Of a stretch of DNA of 64,000 nucleotides, positions 35,408 to 44,723 are shown piece after piece; position 1 is the first letter of the stretch, and every line of letters begins with the position of its first letter. Source of the stretch: Amycolatopsis sp. (GTDB lineage: Bacteria; Actinomycetota; Actinomycetes; Mycobacteriales; Pseudonocardiaceae); contig NZ_JAODNM010000098.1 of NCBI RefSeq assembly GCF_025464955.1, positions 1 through 64,000 on the forward strand, given 5' to 3'. Both the position numbers and the translations under genes were made by a program. The notes below the pieces were generated by a model. The model did no database searches and was not told where the DNA came from. It worked only from the letters and a program-made list of their open reading frames with translations.

Positions 35408-35424
35408 ATGCCATATAGTGGCAT
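35408..35424. promoter_or_regulatory. Probable IclR operator A
   Basis: ATGCCA (35408-35413) and TGGCAT (35419-35424) around TATAG, a perfect 17-bp palindrome 63 bp upstream of the lyase start. The half-site TGCCA recurs near several genes of the cluster. Confidence 0.55.
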
Positions 35425-35553
35425 AGCAGACCGCAGTTCGGCACACTTGAGGTTGTCATCGGCTCCGGGCGGTGTCAACGGCCGAGCTACACCTGCTCTA
35501 CGTCGACACCACTGACCCCGCCACGTCAGGATCCGACCGCTCACTGGACTGGC

Positions 35554-35570
35554 GTGCCATTATGTGGTAC
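35554..35570. promoter_or_regulatory. Probable IclR operator B at the regulator's own start
   Basis: GTGCCA (35554-35559), spacer TTATG, TGGTAC (35565-35570): the same layout as site A, ending 9 bp before the iclR ATG at 35579. Binding there would block transcription or translation of the regulator itself, the usual negative autoregulation of IclR proteins. Confidence 0.55.
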
Positions 35571-35578
35571 AAACAGGC

Positions 35579-36382
35579 ATGGAGGAGTTGCGTGCCGACG
35601 ACGGAACTGCGGCCGACGGCGGCGGCATGAGAAGTCTCCTTCGGGGACTTCAAATGCTGGAGGTTATCTCAGAACACCAGCCCATTGGCGTTGGCGAGCT
35701 TACCAAGATGCTCAAGCTACCGAAGTCGACCGTCCAAAGGACTCTGGTTTCGTTGGCTCAAGCTGGATGGCTGGAACCCGCGGGCTCCGAACGAACCCGC
35801 TGGGAATTGACGCAGCACGTGTGGATGATCGGTCAGCGCGCCAGGAAAAACACACTCCTACGAGATGTCGCGATGCCTCTGATGAGAGAGCTCGGCGCAA
35901 CGACCGCTGAAACTATTCACTTGGCGGTGCCCGGTGGCACACAGGGTGTGGTCACGCTGGATCGGGTGGATTCGACACAACCCGTTCGCGTCTACAACCC
36001 GATCGGTGCGACCTTTCCGTTCCACTCGTGCGCCTCCGGAAAGTCGATCTTGGCATTCTGGCCGCAACAGCGTGTCGACGAGGTCCTGTCGCGCCCGCTG
36101 CTCAAGATGACAGACCGCACGACTACCGATCCCGAAGCATTGCGGATCGAGCTGGACGAGGTCCGTCAGCGTGGATATGCACTCAATACGGCGGAGAACC
36201 GGCCAGGAGTATGCGCGATCGGATGTCCGATCCTGGAACGAGACGGTTATGCCGTCGCGTCCGTCGGCATTTCCATGCCGCAGGACCGCTACGACTGGCG
36301 CCATGTTCCGAAGTGGGGTGAGCAGCTGATCGCGGCCGCCAAAAAGATCGAAAGCGCCTGGGTCTCATCCAACGCGAACTGA
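35579..36382 (+). CDS. IclR-family transcriptional regulator
   Basis: 267 residues. The winged HTH is near the N-terminus: EHQPIGVGELTKMLKLPKST then VQRTLVSLAQAGWLEP (about 30-65). The effector domain carries RVYNPIGATFPFHSCASGKS and GYALNTAENRPGVCAIGCPI, the IclR small-molecule pocket. ATG 35579 is preferred to GTG 35564, which lies inside operator B. It probably controls the lyase, the CoA-transferase operon, the aldehyde dehydrogenase and the twin SDRs, with an organic acid or CoA ester as signal. Confidence 0.9.
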   Translation: MEELRADDGTAADGGGMRSLLRGLQMLEVISEHQPIGVGELTKMLKLPKSTVQRTLVSLAQAGWLEPAGSERTRWELTQHVWMIGQRARKNTLLRDVAMPLMRELGATTAETIHLAVPGGTQGVVTLDRVDSTQPVRVYNPIGATFPFHSCASGKSILAFWPQQRVDEVLSRPLLKMTDRTTTDPEALRIELDEVRQRGYALNTAENRPGVCAIGCPILERDGYAVASVGISMPQDRYDWRHVPKWGEQLIAAAKKIESAWVSSNAN

Positions 36383-36920
36383 CACGCGCACCGTCACATC
36401 ACCTACCGTGGCGAGGACCCGTCTCGGGCGATCCCGGTGACTGCCCGGATCAGTGCGGCGCGCTACTCGCGTTGACTGCCGCCCTCATCTACACACGGAT
36501 CGTTCGGCCCCAAGACGACACCATGATCACCACCCTCACAAGCTGCGATCATGCCGCAACCACCCGATGGTCCCGTCGCCGGTCAGATGACTGCGGTCGA
36601 TCACACAAGTCACTTGCTATTCCTATCGACTCTCGCGTAGCATCGAGTCGGCGGAGATGAAGGATTGGTAGCAGCTCGGCGCAGACCGGAAATACACCGA
36701 CTGGAGCGATGGCTGTCCGCGGAGGCACTGCGGCGATCGACAGAGGCGTCCAACTGCGTTCGCTCCACCGGCGGCAGTAGCCCTGTCAGACGGAATGAGA
36801 TTTCCTGCTCGGCCGCGAATTTCCGCGCCTGAACGCCGGCCTACTCAACAGAGCCTTCAAACAGGTTCGAACGACCGCGCGTCAGCCGATTGCCGGCACG
36901 CGAACAGGAAGGAAGTCGCA
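36383..36920. other. Intergenic region with operator upstream of fadA
   Basis: No gene recognised. CAAGTCACTTG (36606-36616) is an exact CAAG-N3-CTTG palindrome in the context ACACAAGTCACTTGCTATT, about 305 bp upstream of the fadA start. The long leader before AGGAAGGAAG suggests a distal promoter or an unrecognised small gene. Confidence 0.45.
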
Positions 36921-38135
36921 GTGACGACGGAGGCGTTCATCTATGAGGCCATTCGGACCCCGCGCGGGCGCGGGAAGAAGATCGGTTCGCTGCATTCCAT
37001 TAAGCCGACCGACCTCATCGTCGGTCTGATCCAGGAGTTGCGCACCAGGTTCCCCGACCTGGAGGAAGATCGTATCTCCGACGTGGTCCTCGGCGTGGTC
37101 ACCCCGGTCGGTGACCAGGGCATGGACATCGCACGCACCGCTGTCATCGTGGCCGGCCTGCCGGACACCGTCGGTGGCGTCCAGCTCAACCGCTTCTGCG
37201 CGTCCGGCCTCGAGGCCGTGAACATCGCCGCGCAGAAGGTCCGGTCGGGCTTCGAGGATCTCGTGATCGCGGGTGGCGTCGAGTCGATGTCGCGCGTCCC
37301 GATGGCCTCCGACGGCGGCGCCATGGCCATGGATCCGGCCACCAGCTACGACAGTTTCTTCGTTCCGCAGGGCATCGGCGCGGATCTGATCGCCACGATA
37401 GAGGGCTTCAGCCGCGACGACGTCGACGCCTATGCGGTCCGTTCGCAGGGGCTCGCCGCGGCCGCCTGGTCGGGCGGGTACTTCGCCAAGTCTATTGTGC
37501 CGGTGACAGACATCAACGGCCTCGTCGTCCTCGACCACGACGAGCACATGCGCCCCGGCACCACGGTGGATGACCTGGCCAAGCTCAAGCCGTCGTTCGC
37601 CATGAGCGGTGAGATGGCCGGATTCGACGCGGTAGCACTGCAGAAGTACCACTTCGTGGAGAAGATCAATCACGTTCACCACGGCGGCAACAGCTCGGGC
37701 ATCGTCGATGGCGCAGCACTCGTACTGATCGGCTCGGAGGATGCCGGAAAAGCCTCCGGGCTGATCCCGCGCGCCCGGATCGTCGCTACCGCAACCACTG
37801 GCGCCGACCCGACGATCATGCTGACTGGACCGACGCCATCCGCCCTGAAAGCGCTCAAGGTCGCTGGCCTGACAGTCGACGAAATCGACCTCTTCGAACT
37901 GAACGAAGCCTTTGCCTCGGTCGTCCTGAAGTTCCAGAAGGACCTCAACATCCCTGATGAGAAGCTGAACGTCAACGGTGGCGCAATCGCGATGGGCCAC
38001 CCGCTCGGTGCGACCGGCGCGATGATCATCGGCACCATGGTCGACGAGCTGGAACGCCGTAACGGGCGCTACGCCCTGATCAACCTGTGTATCGGTGGCG
38101 GCATGGGCGTTGCCACCATCATCGAGCGCGTCTGA
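36921..38135 (+). CDS. fadA: Acetyl-CoA acyltransferase (beta-ketothiolase) FadA
   Basis: 404 residues from GTG 36921 (AGGAAGGAAG upstream). Nucleophile in NRFCASGLEAV (Cys93), FELNEAFASV, AMGHPLGATGA (His) and the second cysteine in NLCIGGGMGVA. It cleaves 3-ketoacyl-CoA to acetyl-CoA and a shortened acyl-CoA. With the fadB gene 39 bp downstream it forms the trifunctional beta-oxidation complex known from Mycobacterium tuberculosis (Rv0859-Rv0860). The pair interrupts the IclR-associated cluster and has its own upstream palindrome. Confidence 0.9.
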   Translation: MTTEAFIYEAIRTPRGRGKKIGSLHSIKPTDLIVGLIQELRTRFPDLEEDRISDVVLGVVTPVGDQGMDIARTAVIVAGLPDTVGGVQLNRFCASGLEAVNIAAQKVRSGFEDLVIAGGVESMSRVPMASDGGAMAMDPATSYDSFFVPQGIGADLIATIEGFSRDDVDAYAVRSQGLAAAAWSGGYFAKSIVPVTDINGLVVLDHDEHMRPGTTVDDLAKLKPSFAMSGEMAGFDAVALQKYHFVEKINHVHHGGNSSGIVDGAALVLIGSEDAGKASGLIPRARIVATATTGADPTIMLTGPTPSALKALKVAGLTVDEIDLFELNEAFASVVLKFQKDLNIPDEKLNVNGGAIAMGHPLGATGAMIIGTMVDELERRNGRYALINLCIGGGMGVATIIERV

Positions 38136-38174
38136 CACCGACCGGCCGCTGAGAATTCAAGGAGGCACCGAGCA

Positions 38175-40328
38175 GTGACAACGACTGAACTGAACAACAT
38201 CATCGGTTGGGAGCAGGACGCAGACGGCATCGTCGTCCTCACCATCGACGACCCGAACCAAAGCGCCAACACGATAAACGAGGCCTACAAGGCCTCGATG
38301 GCGGCGACTGTGGACCGTCTCGAGGCAGAACGGGACAGCATCACCGGTGTCGTCATCACGTCGGCGAAGAAGACGTTCTTCGCGGGTGGCGACCTCAAGG
38401 ACATGAAGAAGGTCACCCCGGAAGACGGCCAAACGATCATGAACGACCTGGGTCAGCTCAAGGGCGATCTACGTCGCTTGGAGACGCTGGGCAAGCCGGT
38501 CGTCGCCGCAATCAACGGTGCCGCGCTCGGTGGTGGTCTGGAGATCGCGCTCGCCACTCACTACCGCATCACCGCGGACGTGCCGGGTGTGCAGCTGGGC
38601 CTGCCCGAAGTCAGCCTGGGCCTGCTGCCCGCCGGCGGCGGTATCGTCCGCACCGTGCGTTTGCTCGGTGTGCAGGGCGCGCTGATGGGTGTGCTGCTCC
38701 AAGGCCAGCGCAACAACCCGGCCAAGGCCAAGGCCATCGGCCTCGTGAACGAGCTCGTCGGTTCGGTCGAGGAGCTGGTGCCCGCCGCCAAAACGTGGAT
38801 CAAGGCCAACCCCGAGGGTGGCGTGCAGCCCTGGGACAAGAAGGGCTACAAGATCCCCGGTGGCACCCCCTCCACCCCGGCGTTCGCGGCGAACCTGCCC
38901 GCGTTCCCGGCGAACCTGCGTAAGCAGATCAAGGGCGCGAACATGCCGGCGCCGCGCGCCATCATGGCCGCCGCGGTCGAAGGCGCGCAGGTTGATATCG
39001 ACAACGCGTCGCTGATCGAGTCGCGCTACTTCGTTTCGCTGCTGACCGGCCCGGTCGCGAAGAACATGATCCAGGCGTTCTTCTTCGACCTGCAGGCCGT
39101 CAACAACGGTGGCTCGCGGCCCAAGGATGTCCCGAAGAGGGAGATCCGCAAGGTCGGCGTGCTCGGCGCGGGCATGATGGGCGCGGGCATCGCCTACGTC
39201 TCGGCCAAGGCCGGCTACGAGGTCGTGCTTAAGGACGTCACCATCGAGGCGGCCGAGCGCGGCAAGAATTACTCCGCGAAGATCGAGGCCAAGGCCCTCT
39301 CGCGTGGCAAGACCACCGAGGAGAAGTCGAAGGCGTTGCTGGACCGGATCAAGCCGTCAGCGGACGCGGCCGACTTCGCCGGTGTCGACTTCGTCATCGA
39401 GGCCGTCTTCGAGAACACCGAGCTCAAGCACAAGGTGTTCCAGGAGATCGAGGACATCGTCGATGCCGACGCACTGCTCGGGTCCAACACCTCAACCCTG
39501 CCGATCACCGGTCTCGCGACCGGCGTGAAGCGCCAGGAGGACTTCATTGGTATCCACTTCTTCTCGCCGGTCGACAAGATGCCGCTGGTGGAGATCATCA
39601 AGGGTGAGAAGACCTCCGACGAGGCACTGGCCCGGGTGTTCGATTACACCCTCGCCATCAAGAAGACTCCAATCGTCGTCAACGACGGCCATGGCTTCTT
39701 CACCTCGCGCGTCATCGGCACCTTCGTCAACGAAGCCGTCGGCATGCTGGCCGAGGGCATCGAGCCCGCCACCATCGAGCAGGCCGGTCTGCAGGCCGGT
39801 TACCCGGCCGCGCCGCTGCAGCTCTCCGATGAACTGAACCTGAAGCTCAGTCAGAAGGTTCGGGCGGAAATGGCGAAGGCGGACGTGGACGCGGGTAGGT
39901 CCGCAACCGAACACGCGGCGTTCGCGGTGATCGACACGCTCGTCGAGGCGGGTCGCCCCGGTCGCCTCGAGAAGGCCGGCTTCTACGACTACGACGAAGA
40001 CGGCAAGCGCATCGGCCTGTGGCAGGGTCTGCGCGACACCTTCAAGACCAGCACCGAACTGAGGGTTCCGTTCCAGGACCTGATCGATCGCATGCTGTTC
40101 ATCGAGGCCATCGAGACCCAGAAGTGCTTCGACGAGGGCGTGCTGATGACCACCGCCGACGCCAACATCGGCTCGATCCTCGGCATTGGCTACCCGGCCT
40201 GGACCGGTGGTGTACACCAGTTCATCGTCGGCTACCCAGGTGGCCAGGAGGCCTTCGTGGAGCGCGCCGACTACCTGGCCGAGAAGTACGGCGAGCGTTT
40301 CACACCGCCCGCCTCGATGAGGTCCTGA
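38175..40328 (+). CDS. fadB: Multifunctional fatty-acid oxidation protein FadB (enoyl-CoA hydratase/3-hydroxyacyl-CoA dehydrogenase)
   Basis: 717 residues in two enzymes. The N-terminal crotonase domain (1 to about 190) has TFFAGGDLKD, NGAALGGGLEIALATHY and the catalytic Glu in GLPEVSLGLLPAGGG. The dehydrogenase half starts near 320 with the NAD motif VLGAGMMGAGIA and has the catalytic His in GIHFFSPVDKMPLVEI. It hydrates enoyl-CoA and oxidises the product with NAD+. Codon use here is strongly biased to C/G-ending codons, as in highly expressed genes. It ends before the hairpin of the dispersed repeat. Confidence 0.95.
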   Translation: MTTTELNNIIGWEQDADGIVVLTIDDPNQSANTINEAYKASMAATVDRLEAERDSITGVVITSAKKTFFAGGDLKDMKKVTPEDGQTIMNDLGQLKGDLRRLETLGKPVVAAINGAALGGGLEIALATHYRITADVPGVQLGLPEVSLGLLPAGGGIVRTVRLLGVQGALMGVLLQGQRNNPAKAKAIGLVNELVGSVEELVPAAKTWIKANPEGGVQPWDKKGYKIPGGTPSTPAFAANLPAFPANLRKQIKGANMPAPRAIMAAAVEGAQVDIDNASLIESRYFVSLLTGPVAKNMIQAFFFDLQAVNNGGSRPKDVPKREIRKVGVLGAGMMGAGIAYVSAKAGYEVVLKDVTIEAAERGKNYSAKIEAKALSRGKTTEEKSKALLDRIKPSADAADFAGVDFVIEAVFENTELKHKVFQEIEDIVDADALLGSNTSTLPITGLATGVKRQEDFIGIHFFSPVDKMPLVEIIKGEKTSDEALARVFDYTLAIKKTPIVVNDGHGFFTSRVIGTFVNEAVGMLAEGIEPATIEQAGLQAGYPAAPLQLSDELNLKLSQKVRAEMAKADVDAGRSATEHAAFAVIDTLVEAGRPGRLEKAGFYDYDEDGKRIGLWQGLRDTFKTSTELRVPFQDLIDRMLFIEAIETQKCFDEGVLMTTADANIGSILGIGYPAWTGGVHQFIVGYPGGQEAFVERADYLAEKYGERFTPPASMRS

Positions 40329-40362
40329 TTGGTTGCCGGTTACGACAGCCGGCCAAACATTG

Positions 40363-40408
40363 CTCGGCCGGAGTGGCCTTCGTCGTTCCAGTCGCCACTC
40401 CGGCTGAG
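40363..40408. terminator. Hairpin shared by fadAB and the convergent CoA-transferase operon
   Basis: CTCGGCCGGAGTGGC (40363-40377) pairs with GCCACTCCGGCTGAG (40394-40408) over 15 positions with one G-T wobble and a 16-nt loop. It sits 34 bp past the fadB stop and is the distal end of repeat copy 2. Likely bidirectional terminator. Confidence 0.65.
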
Positions 40409-40509
40409 ATCGGGCAACGCCTTGCGTTCATCGGCACGGACCGGTTAAGACGAACTCACGCCGGCCCGATGTGATTGCGGCAGAGGTATTTCAGCCGATC
40501 CGCGGGAAC
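40363..40509 (-). repeat. 149-bp dispersed element, copy 2 (inverted relative to 8460-8608)
   Basis: The minus strand, read from 40509, aligns with 8460-8608 at about 87% identity over its whole length, including CTGCCGCAATCACATCG and GCAAGGCGTTGCCCGATCTC. It starts 33 bp past the CoA-transferase stop, just as copy 1 starts at the end of the crotonase gene, so orientation relative to the upstream gene is conserved. Confidence 0.8.
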
Positions 40510-40542
40510 CGCTGACGGCCCGATAAGCCGACCGCCGCGCGT

Positions 40543-41802
40543 TCAACCCACAGTGACGCGGTCTGGTTCCCCGCTCCCATTGCTCTGGGTGCCCAGCACG
40601 CCCGCACGGTGCAGTTCCGAGATCTGAGTGGCGGAATACCCGAGCGAGGTGAGTACTTCGTCGCCATGCTCACCTAACAATGGTGCGCGGCGTGTCTGTG
40701 GCCCCGGCGTCCGGGTGAACTTCATCGGTCGTCCTACCACTGCGAGAGGTTCCGGGCAGCCGGGATGTTCCACCTCGACGATCATATTTCTGGCCGCGAT
40801 ATGCTGATCCTCGAACAGGTCGGCCGCATCATGTACAGCGCCCACCGCCACGTGTCCGCCCAGGGTGTCGAGGATCTGGGTGACTGTTCGGCTGCCTGTC
40901 CACTCGGAGAGAAGATTTCGAACATCTTCGGCGTGCCGCACTCGGGCGGTGTTGGTGACGTATCGCTCGTCGGCGCTCAGTTCGGGTCTACCGATCAACC
41001 TGCACAACAGGTCCCACTGATGGTCACGAGGAGTCGCGATCGTCACGTGACCGTCTGCGGCGGGGAACAAGTCGAACGGGCAGAGTTGAGGATTGCCGTT
41101 GCCCTGTGGTTTCGGCACTACACCGGTATAAGAATGTTGATAGATGATCCGTTCACACAATGCAACGACCGAGTCGTACATCGACACGTCGACGAATTGG
41201 CCTTCGCCGGTCCTCTCCGCGTGCCGTAGCGCAGCGAGCACGGCCACCGCAGTGAAGATGCCCGGGAATATGTCACCAGCGCCCGGCCCCACCTTCGTCG
41301 GATGATCGGCATCGGGACCGGTAATCCCCATCAACCCGCCCATCGCTTGGGCGACAACGTCGTACGAGGGCCACGTCGAATACGGGCTTTCACCGGTACG
41401 TGGATCGCCGAAACCCCGCAGTGCCGCATACACCAGTTTCGGATTCACCGCTGAGAGGCGCTCGTACGGCAACCCCAGGCGTTCCATGACACCGACCCGA
41501 AAGTTCTCCACCAAAACGTCGGCTGTTTCCACCAGCCTCAGCAGGATATCCCTTCCTGCTTCCGTTTTCAGGTCCACTACCAGGCTTCGCTTGTTTCTGT
41601 TGATGCTCTGGAAGTAGCCGCCGAATGCCCGTGTGACATCTTGACTGTGGTACGGGCCCTGCTGACGAACCGAGTCGCCGTCAGGCGATTCAACCTTGAT
41701 GACATCGGCGCCGAGGTCGGACAGGACCATTGTGCAGTATGGGCCCGAGAGTTGGGTCGTCAAGTCGATGACCCGAAGTCCGTCGAGAGAGCCCCTGCTC
41801 AT
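40543..41802 (-). CDS. CaiB/BaiF family (type III) CoA-transferase
   Basis: 419 residues. The catalytic Asp is in GPGAGDIFPGIFTAVAV (Asp177), with YAALRGFG and ENFRVGVMERLG as family marks. It moves CoA from a donor such as succinyl-CoA to an organic acid by way of an aspartyl-CoA anhydride, or shifts CoA within a dicarboxylate as in mesaconyl-CoA C1-C4 transferase. Last gene of a four-gene operon; its start overlaps the MaoC stop by 4 bp (41799-41802). Racemase function is unlikely because the MCR His motif is absent. Confidence 0.85.
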   Translation of the reverse strand: MSRGSLDGLRVIDLTTQLSGPYCTMVLSDLGADVIKVESPDGDSVRQQGPYHSQDVTRAFGGYFQSINRNKRSLVVDLKTEAGRDILLRLVETADVLVENFRVGVMERLGLPYERLSAVNPKLVYAALRGFGDPRTGESPYSTWPSYDVVAQAMGGLMGITGPDADHPTKVGPGAGDIFPGIFTAVAVLAALRHAERTGEGQFVDVSMYDSVVALCERIIYQHSYTGVVPKPQGNGNPQLCPFDLFPAADGHVTIATPRDHQWDLLCRLIGRPELSADERYVTNTARVRHAEDVRNLLSEWTGSRTVTQILDTLGGHVAVGAVHDAADLFEDQHIAARNMIVEVEHPGCPEPLAVVGRPMKFTRTPGPQTRRAPLLGEHGDEVLTSLGYSATQISELHRAGVLGTQSNGSGEPDRVTVG

Positions 41803-42281
41803 GTCGAAGGAGTTTCGACTTCGTGGAGCCGACGTTTGATCAGCACGGTACGTTCACCCTCGAAGACCACCTGGTCGCGCTGATTGACGCCGTAGTGTCG
41901 GAACCGCACGATGCCGGCATCCGCGCGAATGCCGTCTGGCCACGCGTCGAGAACCTCGGTAAACGCATACAACGTATCTCCGTGAAAGACAGGCGTGGAA
42001 AACCGAACCTTGTCCAACTTTAACTCCGCGATGGCATTTTCGGCGGTGTCTTGAGATGCCAACCCGATAATCATGGAGGCGGTAATACCCCCGAAGACGA
42101 TTCTTTTCCCGAACTTAGTGCCGGCCATGAATTCTTCATTGAAATGCCCTTGCGCAGTGTTCATCACCATGAGCGTGAGGAGCACATTATCCATTTCGGT
42201 CACGGTCCGTCCGCGGGAATGCTCGAACAGCGCCCCGACTTCGAAGTCGTCAAAGTAGTTGTCCGTTGCAGTGATGGCCAT
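41799..42281 (-). CDS. MaoC-family hydratase, mesaconyl/itaconyl-CoA-hydratase-like
   Basis: 160 residues: YFDDFEVGALFEHSRGRTVT at the N-terminus, then LMVMNTAQGHFNEEFMAGTK with the catalytic His, and FGGITASMIIGLASQDTAEN. This matches the group of the itaconyl/mesaconyl-CoA hydratases (Rv2499c-like), which differ from the standard hydratase-2 motif in the same way. It should hydrate a branched unsaturated acyl-CoA to a 3-hydroxyacyl-CoA for the lyase at 34383. It overlaps the upstream dehydrogenase stop by 1 bp and the CoA-transferase start by 4 bp, showing tight coupling. Confidence 0.8.
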   Translation of the reverse strand: MAITATDNYFDDFEVGALFEHSRGRTVTEMDNVLLTLMVMNTAQGHFNEEFMAGTKFGKRIVFGGITASMIIGLASQDTAENAIAELKLDKVRFSTPVFHGDTLYAFTEVLDAWPDGIRADAGIVRFRHYGVNQRDQVVFEGERTVLIKRRLHEVETPST

Positions 42282-43468
42282 CAGGGCCTTCCCAGGAGCG
42301 CGTCGGAGATAATGCGTAGCTGAATCTCAGAAGTCCCCTCGAATATCTTGGTCAATCGGGCGTCCCGCCAGTGCCGCTCGACCGCGAAGTCGTTGGTGTA
42401 ACCTGCGCCGCCATGGATCTGCAGGCCGTCGCTGGTGACTCGTTCGGCCATTTCGCTCGCGAAGAGTTTCACCATGGATGCCCGAGTGCTACAAGGCCGC
42501 TCGTTGTCGATATCGTCGGCTACTTGGTACATCAGCGATCGTGCCGCCTCTATTTTCGTAGCCATGTTCGCGATCCTGAAACGAAGCGATTGGAACTCTG
42601 CGATGGGTGAACCGAACTGCTTGCGATTGTGCGCATAGGCGATCGAGTCTTCAAGCGCAGCGCGGGCGAGACCAATCGATCGCGCAGCAGTATGGACGCG
42701 TGCGATGTCTAGATGTGTCAGCGCCGCATAGAAACCGCGACCTTCCTCCCCCAACAGCGTTTCGGCAGGGAGACGGAAATCTTCGAAGAACAGGTCCCAC
42801 GTCTTCCATCCGTGATATCCGATTTTTCTGACCGGCGTAGCGAGGATCCCGTCGGGGAAGGTGCCCCGTTCCTTTTCGATCAGGAAGGCGCTGATGCCCA
42901 GATGTTTTCGTGCGGGGTCGATCACAGGTTCCGTCCGGGCGAACAGCGTGATGTAGTCAGCACCGTCCGCGAACGTGCACCACATCTTCGATCCGTTGAT
43001 CACCCATTCTTTGCCGTCACGGCGGGCATTGCAACGAAGGTTGGCGACGTCGGAGCCGGCCTCTGCCTCGGACAATGCGAAGGCGCCCAGGAAGTCTCCA
43101 GATGCTGCTTGCGGAAGAAATCGCTTCTTCTGTTCGAGGCTGAACCCTGAGGAGGCAAGGCCGTTGCCGCGGGAGATGAGGCTCGCCACACTCATCCAGC
43201 CGCGGGCAAGTTCTTCGGTGATCAGGCAGTACTCGACGGCCCCCAAACCGAGTCCGCCCAACTCTTCGGGTATCAAGATGCCGAAGAATCCCATCGCGGC
43301 CATCTTGTCACGGAGCGAATTTGGTATAATTCCCTGCACTGGGTCGAGTTCATTGGCCAACGGCAAAACTTCTTTGGCCGTGAACTCGCGGGCAAGCGCT
43401 TGGAGGCCACGTCGATCATCGCTCAGGTACCACGAACTTCCGGTACCCTGTTCGAGAGTGCTGCTCAC
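42281..43468 (-). CDS. Acyl-CoA dehydrogenase (glutaryl/methylsuccinyl-type layout)
   Basis: 395 residues from GTG 43468, whose codon overlaps the upstream MaoC stop by 4 bp. Motifs: AFALSEAEAGSDVANLRCNA, INGSKMWCTFADGAD, RKQFGSPIAEFQSLRF, and the base region TKIFEGTSEIQLRIISDALL with Glu in FEGTSEIQ. The EAEAGSD form and the overall length fit short-chain or dicarboxylyl-CoA dehydrogenases. In this operon it would make the enoyl-CoA that the MaoC proteins hydrate. Confidence 0.85.
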   Translation of the reverse strand: MSSTLEQGTGSSWYLSDDRRGLQALAREFTAKEVLPLANELDPVQGIIPNSLRDKMAAMGFFGILIPEELGGLGLGAVEYCLITEELARGWMSVASLISRGNGLASSGFSLEQKKRFLPQAASGDFLGAFALSEAEAGSDVANLRCNARRDGKEWVINGSKMWCTFADGADYITLFARTEPVIDPARKHLGISAFLIEKERGTFPDGILATPVRKIGYHGWKTWDLFFEDFRLPAETLLGEEGRGFYAALTHLDIARVHTAARSIGLARAALEDSIAYAHNRKQFGSPIAEFQSLRFRIANMATKIEAARSLMYQVADDIDNERPCSTRASMVKLFASEMAERVTSDGLQIHGGAGYTNDFAVERHWRDARLTKIFEGTSEIQLRIISDALLGRP

Positions 43469-43965
43469 GAGACCCCCTCCCGGGAATTGACGAGGTTCGT
43501 CCGTAGAAAGTCGACAACCAGCCGCCCCTCCTGATCGAAACCCTCGGTCCGCCACGTCACGATCGCTTGACGCGGATCCTTTGACGACCGGCGCGCCGAG
43601 TGCACGGTACTGCGAGCCGTGACCGTATCGCCTGGACTGACCGAGCGATGGAAAGTAAGGTCGTCGACGCCGAGAAATGCCACCCCAGCCTCGCTGAGAT
43701 CTTCGACCGAAAGCCCGAATACCGTGAGAAACAACAGCATCGGATTGACGATCCCACGTTCGTAGCCCTCCGCTCGGGCATACGCAGAGTTGAAGTACAA
43801 CGGGTTGTAGAACGACGTCAAGGTCGAAAACAGGATGTTGTCCGATTCGCTCAACGTTCGACCCCAGTGATGGTCGAACTCGCGCCCAGGAGTGAAATCC
43901 TCGTAATAATTGCCTTTAGGCCATGGAACGGCCCGTGCGTGCAGTTCCGCAGCCGTAAGCCCCAC
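43465..43965 (-). CDS. MaoC-like protein with altered active site
   Basis: 166 residues from GTG 43965, chosen because AGAGGAC lies just upstream and the hotdog starts right after; an ATG at 44040 would add 25 unrelated residues and overlap a TGCCA half-site. YYEDFTPGREFDHHWGRTLS and LTSFYNPLYFNSAYARAEGY parallel the other MaoC protein of the operon, but the catalytic His is Tyr (NPLYFN). It is probably the non-catalytic half of a heterodimer with the 41799 protein. Confidence 0.75.
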   Translation of the reverse strand: MGLTAAELHARAVPWPKGNYYEDFTPGREFDHHWGRTLSESDNILFSTLTSFYNPLYFNSAYARAEGYERGIVNPMLLFLTVFGLSVEDLSEAGVAFLGVDDLTFHRSVSPGDTVTARSTVHSARRSSKDPRQAIVTWRTEGFDQEGRLVVDFLRTNLVNSREGVS

Positions 43966-44040
43966 GATCGTCCTCTCGGTTCGGGACGCTCTTCGCGACC
44001 CCTGGCACGTGCCGTACCACTTGGCGGAACGGCGTGCCAT

Positions 44041-44723
44041 TTTTCATGATGGCCACTCGTCGCAGTGCTGTCAATAGCGTCGAGCGATGGCGGCGTCGAA
44101 CCAGGCAGAGTCACTGTCTGTAGACGTGCGGTCGCCGGCTTGGCGAGGGAAGCCGCCGGCGGCGGCACTTACGCTATGTCTGCATTCTGCGCCGATAGTG
44201 CGGGGAACCAGGTTTGGTCCGCTAGGACGCGGCGGATAGGAGGTTCGCTGCGGCGACAGGTCGGGCGACCCGGGTCTGGCTCCGCTCACCATCGGTGACG
44301 GCAACTGCGCATGAACGTCGACGATACTGGCGTGCCGGGCAAGTCGATGTTCACGAATTCCGACTTCGCTGCCGGTTAATGGTGTGACGATGGAGGCGGT
44401 TCGTGGTCTGTGGGACACGCCCTACCCAGCCCCCATAAGGCCAATCCCCAATTCCGGGCGATAGCTGTCGCCACGATCAGCCGGGATCGGGCCAGCATGG
44501 CGGTCGAGTCTTGTGCTGCCTGCAGTTGCCCGGCGGCGGGGGGCCGGTGCCGCGCACCCCAACGTCCGACCACCAGCGCGAGCAGCACCGCGACGACCCA
44601 GTGCGGCTGGGAGCACCGCGGGAGCGATGGAACTCGCGAGGCCGAGCCGTGCTGGCGGGCAGCGCTGTGAGCATTCTCAGTGTTCGGAACCGCTGGTCCG
44701 CAGACTGTTCGAAGAGCGGTGGC
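44041..44723. other. Long intergenic region, no recognised gene
   Basis: Promoter side of the MaoC/dehydrogenase/CoA-transferase operon. A TGCCA half-site is at 44035-44039 and GGCACGTGCC, a 10-bp palindrome, near 44004. The rest is GC-rich; several frames were read and none resembles a family. A minus-strand frame with RSRLIVATAIARNWGLALWG is mildly hydrophobic but too short to call. Confidence 0.35.

Noticed and set aside
36882..38138. 418-codon minus frame opposite fadA
   Set aside because: Antisense to a thiolase with intact Cys, His and GGG loop.
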